From Bacteroidota bacterium (GTDB lineage: Bacteria; Bacteroidota; Bacteroidia; Chitinophagales; Chitinophagaceae), in contig CANGIZ010000020.1 of the NCBI GenBank assembly GCA_947454025.1, forward strand, positions 1 to 33,745: a stretch of DNA of 33,745 bases, given 5' to 3'. The notes beneath the pieces were generated by a model that saw only the letters and a program-made list of their open reading frames with translations, searched no databases and was not told where the DNA came from. Positions 1 through 7,339 of the stretch are shown here, piece by piece. Each line of letters begins with the position of its first letter. Position 1 is the stretch's first letter. The translations under genes and the position numbers were made by a program.

Positions 1-149
1 ATTTGAAGGACTCCATTAATGAATTTTCCGATTATATTTGCCGCGAAATACTGGCATTGGAAATTGACTGGGTTCCGGCTTTAGAAGACGGAGTGGATGT
101 CGAAATAAATGACCAAAAATTAAGGATTTCAGTTTTACAAAAAGGATAA
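1..149 (+). CDS. ileS: Isoleucyl-tRNA synthetase, C-terminal end (partial)
   Basis: The open frame enters from the left edge (first whole codon at base 3) and ends with TAA at 147-149, giving 48 residues rich in acidic and hydrophobic positions and ending in LRISVLQKG. This resembles the extreme C-terminus of Bacteroidota isoleucyl-tRNA synthetases, which charge tRNA-Ile in the cytoplasm, and in this phylum ileS is commonly followed by a DksA/TraR-like gene, as here. No catalytic motif (HIGH, KMSKS) falls inside the window, so the call rests on the tail and the gene order. The next gene starts 2 bases after the stop, so the two are probably co-transcribed. Confidence 0.6.
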   Translation, partial: LKDSINEFSDYICREILALEIDWVPALEDGVDVEINDQKLRISVLQKG

Positions 150-151
150 AT

Positions 152-1186
152 ATGGCTACAAAAAAACCAGCGCCTAAAAAAGCAGCAGCAAAAGCTCCAG
201 CAAAAAAAGCGACAGCGCCTGCTAAAAAGGCGGCTCCAGTTAAAGCTCCTATTAAAAAGGCAGCGCCTGCAAAAGCTCCAGTTAAGAAGGCAGCACCAGC
301 AAAAGCTCCTATTAAAAAGGCAGCGCCTGCAAAAGCTCCAGTTAAGAAGGCAGCACCAGCAAAAGCTCCAGTAAAAAAGGCAGCCCCTGCTAAAGCTCCG
401 GTTAAGAAGGCAGCACCAGCAAAGGCTCCAGTAAAAAAGGCAGCGCCTGCAAAAGCTCCTGTAAAAAAAGCGGCAGCACCAGCAAAACCTGCAGCAAAAG
501 CACCAACAAAACCTGTTGCAGCTCCTGCTAAAAAAGCAGTGCCAGCAAAAGCGCCTGTAAAGCCAGCAGCTCCTGTAAAACCAGTTGCGCCAGTAAAGCC
601 AGTTGAAAAATATGTTCCACCAGCTAAGCCGGTTCCAAAAATTCCTACGCCTCCTGTAAAGCCAGTGCGCAAAGCAGCTGAGCCAATTAAGGATATTAAG
701 GTACCAAAGATCAATGCTAAAAGCAGTGTTCCATATCAACCAGGTTATGTGCCAATGGAAAAGAGAAAAGAAGTAGAAAGATCAACTGAAACATTGGTTA
801 AATATTCTGATGCTGAATTAGCTGAATTTAAAGAATTGATTACACGTAAGTTAGACGCAGCTAAAAAAGAGCTTGTTTACTTACAAGGGTTAATTACACG
901 CAAGGATGAATTAGGCGGTGATAATGACGATGCAAGATATATGACCATGGAAGATGGTAGTGTGAGTATGGAAAGAGAGCAATTGGGTCAAATGGCAAGT
1001 CGTCAAATTACATTTATCGACCATTTAGAGAAAGCATTAATGCGCATTGAAAATAAAACTTATGGTATTTGTAGAGTAACAGGCTTGTTAATTAGCAAGG
1101 ATCGTTTACGCGCTGTACCTCACGCAACATTAAGCTTAGAAGCGAAATTGGGTTATGTAAAAAATAGCACCAATGCAGCTGAATAG
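152..1186 (+). CDS. DksA/TraR-family protein with a long histone-H1-like Lys/Ala/Pro tail
   Basis: The 344-residue product has two parts. Residues 1 to about 180 are almost only Lys, Ala, Pro and Val and include eight ten-residue repeats of the form KAP(V/I)KKAAPA (residues 31-110), like the tails of histone H1, bacterial HC1-like and AlgP-like DNA-binding proteins. Residues about 200-344 match the DksA/TraR fold: an acidic/basic coiled-coil segment followed by YGICRVTGLLI and RAVPHATLSLEAK. At the four zinc-ligand positions of DksA only Cys307 remains; the others are Thr310, Ser328 and Ala331. DksA binds the secondary channel of RNA polymerase; the tail suggests added nucleic-acid contact, which is inference. 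The gene lies 2 bases after ileS and ends at a clear terminator. The repeats make its length likely to vary between strains. Confidence 0.85.
   Translation: MATKKPAPKKAAAKAPAKKATAPAKKAAPVKAPIKKAAPAKAPVKKAAPAKAPIKKAAPAKAPVKKAAPAKAPVKKAAPAKAPVKKAAPAKAPVKKAAPAKAPVKKAAAPAKPAAKAPTKPVAAPAKKAVPAKAPVKPAAPVKPVAPVKPVEKYVPPAKPVPKIPTPPVKPVRKAAEPIKDIKVPKINAKSSVPYQPGYVPMEKRKEVERSTETLVKYSDAELAEFKELITRKLDAAKKELVYLQGLITRKDELGGDNDDARYMTMEDGSVSMEREQLGQMASRQITFIDHLEKALMRIENKTYGICRVTGLLISKDRLRAVPHATLSLEAKLGYVKNSTNAAE
242..481 (+). repeat. Eight in-frame 30-bp tandem repeats encoding the KAP(V/I)KKAAPA tail
   Basis: Eight consecutive 30-base units encode ten residues each. Bases 242-300 and 302-360 are almost identical, so a 60-base super-repeat is visible, while later units differ mainly at third codon positions. 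This indicates expansion by unequal exchange or slippage with selection on the protein. The unit length is a multiple of three, so copy-number change would not break the frame. Confidence 0.9.
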
Positions 1187-1203
1187 GTATTAAAAGAAAT
1201 AAC

Positions 1204-1237
1204 AAAAAAGCCCTGGTTATTAATCAGGGCTTTTTTT
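1204..1237. terminator. Bidirectional intrinsic terminator after the DksA-like gene
   Basis: A GCCCTG/CAGGGC stem with a 9-base loop is flanked by six A on the left and seven T on the right. It therefore works as an intrinsic terminator on both strands, serving the DksA-like gene (ends 1186) and the convergent ABC exporter gene (ends 1263). Confidence 0.9.
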
Positions 1238-1262
1238 ATGTTCCAGCTTTTTAAATAAAGGA

Positions 1263-3083
1263 TTACTTAACCTCCTGCATCTCTATCAACTTGCGGTAAT
1301 AACCGTTCTGAGCAAGTAATTCATCGTGGTTGCCACGCTCTACAATATCACCTTTTTGCAATACGATAATTTCGTCTGCATGACGAATAGTGGAAAGGCG
1401 GTGTGCGATCACAATTGAAGTTCTGTTTTGCATCATATTATTAATAGCGTCTTGCACTAGCTTTTCACTTTCGGTATCTAGTGCCGATGTGGCTTCATCT
1501 AAAATTAGAATCGGCGGATTTTTAAGCACGGCTCTCGCTATGGTTAAGCGTTGACGTTCACCACCACTTAACTTACTTCCACGGTCTCCAATGATGGTGT
1601 TAAATCCATCTTCTTTTTTAACAATAAAATCGTAGGCGTTGGCAATTTTTGCTGCTTCCATAATTTCTGCATCAGTAGCTTCGGGTTTTCCTAATGCAAT
1701 ATTTGCAGCAATGGTATCATTAAATAAAATAGGCTCTTGTGTTACTACACTAATTTGTTGACGAAGACTATTTAAGCTATAGTCTTTAATATTTTTTCCG
1801 TCAATATATAAAGTACCTGCACTTACATCGTGAAAACGAGGTACCAAATCGGCCAAGGTACTTTTACCTGCACCCGATGAACCTACCAATGCAACTGTTT
1901 TTCCTTTTTGAATGGTTAAATTAATATTGTTTAAAATACTTGTATCCTGATAGGAGAATTGTACATTTTCAAACTGAATGGCATTATTGAATCCTGTTAA
2001 TTCAATTGGGTGCATAGGTTCTTCCACAACGATAGGTGCTTCCAATACTTCGTTTAAACGATCTAAGGTAGCAGTGCCTCGATTCACATTGTAAGCCGCT
2101 TGTGACAAGGCTTTTGCGGGGTTAATGATTTGTGAGAATAAAGCAACATAGGTAATAAAAGTGCTACCTGATAAAATTTCTCCGCTAATTACCAACTTGC
2201 CGCCAAACCATAAAACACAACATAAAATCATCACACCTAAAGATTCAGAAACTGGAGAAGCTAAATCGCGGCGGTACAATATTTTGTTTTTGATCTGAAA
2301 AATATCGTCTACTAAACCAAAAAAGTTTTTCTTTACTCTATTTTCTGCAGTGAAAGCTTTGATAATTCTAAGGCCAGTAAGGGTTTCTTCCATCTGACTC
2401 ATAATCTCACCCCATTTTACTTGCGCTTTATTGGTTTGCTTTTTTAAACTTCTACCAATCCTGCCTACTACCAATCCTGCTAAGGGCAATAATACAAAAA
2501 CAAATAAAGTCAGCTTCACGCTTATAATAAATAACACCACAAGAATTCCAATAATATTTAAGGGTTCTTTAATCATGCCCTCTAATGCACCAATAATAGA
2601 ATTTTCTAATTCAGCAATATCATTCGAGGATCTACTTAAAATATCGCCTTTACGTTGTTCAGTGAAATAGCCAATGGGTAATTGTAAAATCTTATTGTAT
2701 AAAAGCTTGGAGTATTTTCTGGTAACTGCATTGCGAATTGGAGCCAAAAAATAAAACGATAAATACAAGAATAAGTTCTTTAGTAAAACAGCAGTGATGA
2801 TACCAAAGCAAATCCAACCCAATGCATACACTTTGCCATACTTCGCAATATTGGTTTGTAAAAAACCATACACAATATCTTTAATGCCACTTGAGGTGCC
2901 CGCTGTAGCCACTTGCGCCGTACTGGTAAGATTGCTGCTGCCAAATATAAGGTCCATGAATGGCATAAGCATACTCAAGGAGAACAAGCTAAATATAATA
3001 GAAAGGGTAATAAACAAGCTATACAGGCCCATATAAGCCTTGTATTCCTTGATATAACTAATGATTCGAATAAATTTTCTCAT
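1263..3083 (-). CDS. ABC exporter, fused permease and ATPase (MsbA/lipid-exporter type)
   Basis: A 606-residue half-transporter. The first 330 or so residues form a six-helix type I ABC exporter domain, followed by a complete ATPase: Walker A GSSGAGKST (about residues 401-409), signature LSGGERQR (about 505), Walker B ILILDEATSALD (about 525-536) and the switch His in IAHRLST. It should act as an inner-membrane homodimer exporting a lipid or other hydrophobic molecule; the MsbA-like assignment is by overall similarity and substrate is unknown. The frame extends upstream to a TTG at 3113, but that codon overlaps a near-match to the -7 promoter element (TTACTTTG, 3111-3118), so the ATG at 3083, beginning MRKFIRIISYI, is preferred. 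It is divergent from rbfA. Confidence 0.88.
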   Translation of the reverse strand: MRKFIRIISYIKEYKAYMGLYSLFITLSIIFSLFSLSMLMPFMDLIFGSSNLTSTAQVATAGTSSGIKDIVYGFLQTNIAKYGKVYALGWICFGIITAVLLKNLFLYLSFYFLAPIRNAVTRKYSKLLYNKILQLPIGYFTEQRKGDILSRSSNDIAELENSIIGALEGMIKEPLNIIGILVVLFIISVKLTLFVFVLLPLAGLVVGRIGRSLKKQTNKAQVKWGEIMSQMEETLTGLRIIKAFTAENRVKKNFFGLVDDIFQIKNKILYRRDLASPVSESLGVMILCCVLWFGGKLVISGEILSGSTFITYVALFSQIINPAKALSQAAYNVNRGTATLDRLNEVLEAPIVVEEPMHPIELTGFNNAIQFENVQFSYQDTSILNNINLTIQKGKTVALVGSSGAGKSTLADLVPRFHDVSAGTLYIDGKNIKDYSLNSLRQQISVVTQEPILFNDTIAANIALGKPEATDAEIMEAAKIANAYDFIVKKEDGFNTIIGDRGSKLSGGERQRLTIARAVLKNPPILILDEATSALDTESEKLVQDAINNMMQNRTSIVIAHRLSTIRHADEIIVLQKGDIVERGNHDELLAQNGYYRKLIEMQEVK

Positions 3084-3152
3084 ATGTAAACTATTCCACG
3101 GAATAATCAGCAAAGTAACTAATTTTACAGCGAATCAACGATTTTGATTATT

Positions 3153-3497
3153 ATGGAAGAAGGTAAAAGACAGAAACAAGTAGCAGGGGCCATTCAGACC
3201 ACAATGAATGACATCTTTTTAAAACTAGGTCTTACGATTATAGATGGCGGTATGGTGTCCATATCCTCGGTGAAAGTGACCCCCGATTTATTGGAGGCGA
3301 GAATCTATTTAAGCTTATTTCAGGTGAACGATCAGGCAGCCTGCTTTAAAAAAATTAAGGCACAGGAATGGGAAATTAAAAAAAGATTGGGTGCCGAAAT
3401 GAAGCATCAATTAAGGCGTATACCCGTGTTGCATTTTTATTTAGACGACACATTGGATTATGTGTTTAAAATGGAAGAGATCCTAAAAAATTTATAA
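3153..3497 (+). CDS. rbfA: 30S ribosome-binding factor RbfA
   Basis: A 114-residue protein with the RbfA pattern: an N-terminal EGKRQKQVAGAI helix, a central VSISSVKVTPDLLEARIY strand region (KH-like fold) and a C-terminal LRRIPVLHFYLDDTLDY segment. RbfA helps mature the 5' end of 16S rRNA in the 30S particle, notably in the cold. The frame can be read from a TTG at 3144, but the ATG at 3153 (MEEGKRQ) gives the usual family N-terminus. The following permease gene begins immediately after the stop, so the two are probably translated in a coupled way. Confidence 0.92.
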   Translation: MEEGKRQKQVAGAIQTTMNDIFLKLGLTIIDGGMVSISSVKVTPDLLEARIYLSLFQVNDQAACFKKIKAQEWEIKKRLGAEMKHQLRRIPVLHFYLDDTLDYVFKMEEILKNL

Positions 3498-4712
3498 GTG
3501 CATTTTTTATTTGCGTGGCGTTATTTTAGAGGCAAGTACGCTTTTCAGGCAATTCAAATTATTGCTTGGGTAAGTGTTTTTGCCATTGCAATAGGCACAG
3601 CGGCGCTCATCACTATTTTGAGTGTTTCCAATGGGTTCACTTCGGTGGTAAAAGGGTTGTATGCTGACTTTTACGCCGACGTTCGCATTACACCAAAGCA
3701 AGGAAAGTTCTTTTCAATACCAGCAACTCAATATGAAAAAATAAAAGAGGTTGATGGCGTGAAAGCCATTAGCAAAGTTGTTGAAAATCGTGCGTTGTTA
3801 GTAAAGGACGGATTACAAACAGTGGCATTGGTAAAAGGAGTAGGCACTTCCTACGGAAATATCAATCAGATAAGAAAATATTTAAAAAGAGGAGAGTGTG
3901 CAATTGGAGACTCGGCAACTCCAATGTTTATAATGGGCATTGGCATTGAACAAAAACTAGGCCTTATGCAACGGTTGCTGGGAGATACCGTGCAAGTGTA
4001 TGCTGTGAATAGATCTGGCAAAGCCATCACACAGTTGGGGCAATTGAATACATTGAATGTGCAAGAGTCGGGTGCTTTTTCGGTACAGCAGGAATTTGAT
4101 GATCAATATGTTTTTACCAATACCGAGTTTGCCCAATATCTATTTGATTTACAACCCAACGAAGTATCGGCTATTGAAATGGCCATTGATACTAAAAAGG
4201 AAGACCAAATTATGTCGACCCTTACACAAATTATGGGGCCGGGTTTTGACGTAAGAAATAAGTATCAACAAAACATTGACTTATATAGAATTATGCAAGT
4301 AGAAAAATGGATCATTTTTTGCATACTTGCACTAATCATGATGGTCGCTTCTTTTAATTTAGTGGGTGCATTAACCATGTTGGTTTTAGAAAAACAAAAA
4401 GACATTCATGTGTTAAATGCAATGGGTGCAACGCAATGGGATATTCAAAAAATATTTTTACTCTTATCGGGTGTAATGGCCATGCTAGGTGCCATTATTG
4501 GAGGAGCATTAGCAAGCATATTTTGCTGGCTTCAATACAAATATCATTTTATAAAACTAGGAGGCAGTTCCTTTGTAATTGATTATTATCCAATTCAACC
4601 CATGGCAGTGGATTATATCGCCATCATGTTATTAGTAATTGTAATTGCTTTATTAGCAGGATGGATTCCATCGCGAAAAGCTGCAGCAAAAATTTACGAG
4701 CGAATTGTTTGA
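3498..4712 (+). CDS. FtsX/LolC-LolE-type ABC transporter permease
   Basis: The 404-residue protein has one N-terminal membrane helix (about residues 20-42), a periplasmic domain of about 220 residues and three C-terminal helices (about 270-295, 315-345 and 370-395), ending in PSRKAAAKIYERIV. This is the MacB/FtsX topology of LolC and LolE, the membrane subunits that release lipoproteins from the inner membrane to LolA. N-terminal LFAWRYFRGK is typical of the Bacteroidota members. No LolD ATPase is adjacent, so it must be supplied from elsewhere. The start is a GTG directly abutting the rbfA stop; no ATG gives a complete first helix. Confidence 0.85.
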   Translation: MHFLFAWRYFRGKYAFQAIQIIAWVSVFAIAIGTAALITILSVSNGFTSVVKGLYADFYADVRITPKQGKFFSIPATQYEKIKEVDGVKAISKVVENRALLVKDGLQTVALVKGVGTSYGNINQIRKYLKRGECAIGDSATPMFIMGIGIEQKLGLMQRLLGDTVQVYAVNRSGKAITQLGQLNTLNVQESGAFSVQQEFDDQYVFTNTEFAQYLFDLQPNEVSAIEMAIDTKKEDQIMSTLTQIMGPGFDVRNKYQQNIDLYRIMQVEKWIIFCILALIMMVASFNLVGALTMLVLEKQKDIHVLNAMGATQWDIQKIFLLLSGVMAMLGAIIGGALASIFCWLQYKYHFIKLGGSSFVIDYYPIQPMAVDYIAIMLLVIVIALLAGWIPSRKAAAKIYERIV

Positions 4713-4736
4713 TCCCAATAAGAATATTACAGAAAT

Positions 4737-4784
4737 ATGACGTTCAAAATTTTTGCAAAAAAAATTTATGAACGATGGGTATAA
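4737..4784 (+). other. 15-codon ORF echoing the C-terminus of the upstream permease
   Basis: The frame encodes MTFKIFAKKIYERWV and a stop. Its AKKIYERWV resembles AAKIYERIV at the end of the upstream permease, and the DNA shows a similar GC-A-run-TTTA(C/T)GA(G/A)CGA string. It may be a decayed partial duplication of the permease 3' end or a chance match in AT-rich DNA. I do not claim that it is translated. Confidence 0.25.
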
Positions 4785-4811
4785 TTGAAAAAAATCAAAA
4801 AGAGTTTAAAT

Positions 4812-4844
4812 AAAAAAAGGGCTATTTTATTTAGCCCTTTTTTT
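4812..4844. terminator. Bidirectional intrinsic terminator between permease and transketolase genes
   Basis: AGGGCTA and TAGCCCT arms around a TTTTATT loop, with seven A on the left and seven T on the right. It can stop transcription of the rbfA-permease operon from the left and the transketolase gene from the right. It ends 1 base from the transketolase stop codon. Confidence 0.9.
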
Positions 4845-4845
4845 A

Positions 4846-5685
4846 TTAATAGTCTCCTAAGGTTTCTTCTAATTGTCCTAATGCTTTTGCTAATTGTTCA
4901 TCATTTGGAGCAATGCCATGCCATTCGTGACCCGTTTCCATAAAGTCAACGCCTTTACCCATGGTGGTTTTCATTAAAATTACAATTGGCTTGCCTTGTC
5001 CTGTTAATGATTTTGCTTTTTCTAAAGTTGCAACTATTTCGTCCATATTGTGACCATCCATGTGCAATACTGTCCAATGGAAGGCTTTAAATTTATCTTC
5101 TAAATTATCTAAGTTCAACACTTTGCTTAATGGTCCGTCAATTTGTTGTCCGTTCACATCAATCGTAGCAATATAGTTGTCTACTTTATTGTGTGCAGCA
5201 AACATAATCGCTTCCCAGTTTTGTCCTTCTTGTAGTTCACCATCACCATGTAATGAATAAACGGTTCTATCATCGCTATTGTATTTTTTTGAAAGTGCAG
5301 CACCAATTGCTACGCTCATACCTTGTCCTAATGAACCACTCGCAATACGAATACCAGGAAGGTTTTCATGCGTAGTAGGATGTCCTTGTAAACGAGAATT
5401 AATCATACGAAAAGTAGACAATTCTTTTACATCAAAATAACCTGAACGAGACAACACAGAATAAAATACTGGAGAGATATGACCATTAGATAAAAAGAAA
5501 AGATCTTCATTCTTGCCATCCATTGTAAAGTTGGTATCAATTTTCATTACTTTAAAATACAAAGCAGTTAAAAAGTCAGCACAGCCCAAAGAACCACCAG
5601 GGTGACCACTTTGTTGTGCATGTACCATTCTTACAATATCTCTTCTTACTTGAGAAGCAATTTTAGTTAATTCAGTTGTTGCCAT
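4846..5685 (-). CDS. Transketolase, N-terminal (thiamine-diphosphate-binding) subunit
   Basis: A 279-residue protein covering only the N-terminal third of a classical transketolase: QQSGHPGGSLG near residue 25, FLSNGHISP, GSLGQG, and the diphosphate/Mg-binding HGDGELQEGQNWEA motif. Transketolase moves two-carbon units in the pentose phosphate pathway. Many Bacteroidota and Archaea split the enzyme into N and C subunits; the C-terminal pyrimidine-binding and Tkt_C part is not adjacent here. The frame is open to 5763, but a perfect TAnnTTTG element lies at 5705-5712, so translation must begin downstream, at the ATG 5685 (MATTELTKIA). Confidence 0.9.
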   Translation of the reverse strand: MATTELTKIASQVRRDIVRMVHAQQSGHPGGSLGCADFLTALYFKVMKIDTNFTMDGKNEDLFFLSNGHISPVFYSVLSRSGYFDVKELSTFRMINSRLQGHPTTHENLPGIRIASGSLGQGMSVAIGAALSKKYNSDDRTVYSLHGDGELQEGQNWEAIMFAAHNKVDNYIATIDVNGQQIDGPLSKVLNLDNLEDKFKAFHWTVLHMDGHNMDEIVATLEKAKSLTGQGKPIVILMKTTMGKGVDFMETGHEWHGIAPNDEQLAKALGQLEETLGDY

Positions 5686-5704
5686 AAAATTTGTGTCTAT
5701 GCGG

Positions 5705-5712
5705 CAAAGATA
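5705..5712 (-). promoter_or_regulatory. Bacteroidota -7 promoter element for the transketolase gene
   Basis: Read on the minus strand this is TATCTTTG, a full match to TAnnTTTG. It lies 19 bases before the chosen ATG at 5685, so the leader would be very short. I see no clear TTG -33 element. It also argues against a start at 5763. Confidence 0.6.
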
Positions 5713-5750
5713 GATAAAAAAAAGACTTATGAAGAATACTATGATTTGCT

Positions 5751-5758
5751 TAGCTTTG
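5751..5758 (+). promoter_or_regulatory. Bacteroidota -7 promoter element for frr
   Basis: TAGCTTTG is a full match to TAnnTTTG, 19 bases before the frr ATG. Together with the minus-strand element at 5705-5712 it makes a compact divergent promoter region of under 60 bases. Confidence 0.6.
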
Positions 5759-5777
5759 TACACTCAAATAATGCAAT

Positions 5778-6341
5778 ATGTCAGAGGAATTAAAAAAAAT
5801 CACAACAGAGGCGGAAAGTGGTATGAAAAAGGCCATAAATCACCTCGAAATCGAGATTTCTAAAATTAGAGCAGGCAAAGCGAGCCCATCTATTATAGAG
5901 GGCATTAATGTTGATTATTATGGAACACCTACTCCAATAAGCCAGGTTGCAAACGTACAAGTTTTGGACTCAAGGACTATTAGTATTCAGCCTTGGGAAA
6001 AGAACATGTTGGCTTTAATTGAAAGAGCTATCATGGCTGCAAATATTGGCATTACTCCACAAAATGATGGTATCAATATCCGATTATTCATGCCCCCATT
6101 AACCGAAGAACGTCGTAAGGAATTGTATAAGAAAGCGGCTGGCGAAGGAGAACATAGTAAAGTAGCTATTCGCAATATTAGAAGAGACCATATTGAGAAA
6201 GTGAAGAAATTACAAAAAGACGGAACGAGCGAAGATATTTGTAAAGGTGCCGAGGATGAAATCCAAGCATTAACCGATAAGCATATTGGCTTAGTGGATA
6301 AACATCTTGAAACAAAAGAAAAAGAAATCATGACGGTATAA
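5778..6341 (+). CDS. frr: Ribosome recycling factor
   Basis: A 187-residue protein, the normal family length, with the hallmark strings KIRAGKASP (about residues 30-38), DYYGTPTPISQVANV, IQPWEKN, GIRIRL-like INIRLFMPPLTEERRKEL and the C-terminal helix ending in LETKEKEIMTV. It splits post-termination 70S ribosomes together with EF-G. In many Bacteroidota frr follows pyrH; here it stands alone behind its own promoter and ends at a strong terminator. Confidence 0.96.
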   Translation: MSEELKKITTEAESGMKKAINHLEIEISKIRAGKASPSIIEGINVDYYGTPTPISQVANVQVLDSRTISIQPWEKNMLALIERAIMAANIGITPQNDGINIRLFMPPLTEERRKELYKKAAGEGEHSKVAIRNIRRDHIEKVKKLQKDGTSEDICKGAEDEIQALTDKHIGLVDKHLETKEKEIMTV

Positions 6342-6364
6342 TCACCATCTTAAAAAAATAAATG

Positions 6365-6399
6365 AAAACCCTCAAGCTTATTTTTTTGAGGGTTTTTTT
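6365..6399. terminator. Intrinsic terminator of frr that overlaps the 3' end of the DMT exporter gene
   Basis: Arms AAAACCCTCAA (6365-6375) and TTGAGGGTTTT (6386-6396) around a 10-base loop, followed by a T run. The stop codon of the convergent exporter gene (6378-6380) lies in the loop and its last codons, KKPSKK, are written in the right arm. Confidence 0.88.
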
Positions 6400-7277
6400 A
6401 TGAAGTTCAAATTGCCTCGATTTACAATATATACACCCAATAAAATCACCCCTAAGCAAATTACTTGTTTAAAGCTAAGGGACTCGCCATCGGCAATACC
6501 CCATGCTACAGCAATTACAGGAATGCCATACGTTACTAGGGATCCAAAAATAATACCTGCGCGCTTTACCAAAAAGTAAAACAAAATAGTTGCGATGGAA
6601 GTACCCACGATGCCTAATAAACTACTAGCCACAAGGGAGCGAAGTACAACCGGATCACTAAACTGATTTGTAAAGTAGCCGGTGAAATATAAAACGCATA
6701 CACTTGGAAGAATTAAAAAAGCAAATGCAATGGATGCAATATTTAAAGAACCTAAATTTTGCATATACCTGCCCACTAAGTTTACATTGATGCCATAAAA
6801 TAAAGTAGCTAATAATACAAGCCCGGCAAAGGACAAATTATGCAAACTCACATCCCTGCCAGCGGCTAGTAAAAAGCTGAGCCCAACAAATCCGAGCACC
6901 AGTCCAAATATTTTCACCATGCTGGTTTGTACTTTAAAAAATACAACACCTACAATAATGGTAAACATAGGTGTTAAGGAGTTTAATATGCCTGCTAAGG
7001 AACTATCAATTTGAGTTTCGGCGATACAAAATAAATAGGCAGGAATAAAATTTCCTAATATGCCCGAAAGGATCACCAAGCCTAATTTATTAGAAGGAAT
7101 TTTTCGAAAAGCCTTGAAAGCAAATGGCAATAAAATCAGACCAGCCGACAACATTCTTAAAGAAGCCACTTGGTAGGGTGTAAAAGCCTTTAAACCTTCT
7201 TTCATAAGGATAAAAGAACTGCCCCAAACAATGGATAATAGGGCAAAAACAAGCCAATTGGTCCACTTAGCGTACAT
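6378..7277 (-). CDS. DMT-superfamily (EamA) transporter
   Basis: A 299-residue integral membrane protein with about ten hydrophobic helices in two EamA repeats. Typical marks are LLSIVWGSSFILMKEGL at the N-terminus, SLAGILNSLTPMFT at the end of the first repeat and AGIIFGSLVTYGIPVIAV in the second. Members export amino acids or other metabolites by proton exchange; the substrate cannot be read here. The start ATG at 7277 has a near-match -7 element CATCTTTG on the minus strand at 7294-7301. It is divergent from scpA. Confidence 0.87.
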   Translation of the reverse strand: MYAKWTNWLVFALLSIVWGSSFILMKEGLKAFTPYQVASLRMLSAGLILLPFAFKAFRKIPSNKLGLVILSGILGNFIPAYLFCIAETQIDSSLAGILNSLTPMFTIIVGVVFFKVQTSMVKIFGLVLGFVGLSFLLAAGRDVSLHNLSFAGLVLLATLFYGINVNLVGRYMQNLGSLNIASIAFAFLILPSVCVLYFTGYFTNQFSDPVVLRSLVASSLLGIVGTSIATILFYFLVKRAGIIFGSLVTYGIPVIAVAWGIADGESLSFKQVICLGVILLGVYIVNRGNLNFIKKPSKK

Positions 7278-7339
7278 CTGCTATAATTTTGTTCAAAGAT
7301 GCCCCATTTTTGCCTAAAATTTGTTTTTCTTTGTAGTCT

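Noticed and set aside
242-481. A CRISPR-like array of 30-base units
   Set aside because: The units are contiguous, have no unique spacers and are in frame with a protein.
16-714. A 232-codon open frame on the minus strand rich in Gly, Ala and Phe repeats, resembling a silk- or collagen-like protein
   Set aside because: It is the antisense shadow of the Lys/Ala/Pro repeats of the DksA-like gene; the repeats keep several frames open by composition alone.
5686-5763. A 26-residue hydrophobic N-terminal extension of the transketolase subunit that looks like a signal anchor
   Set aside because: It spans an exact -7 promoter element, and the enzyme is cytoplasmic; the ATG at 5685 matches the family start.
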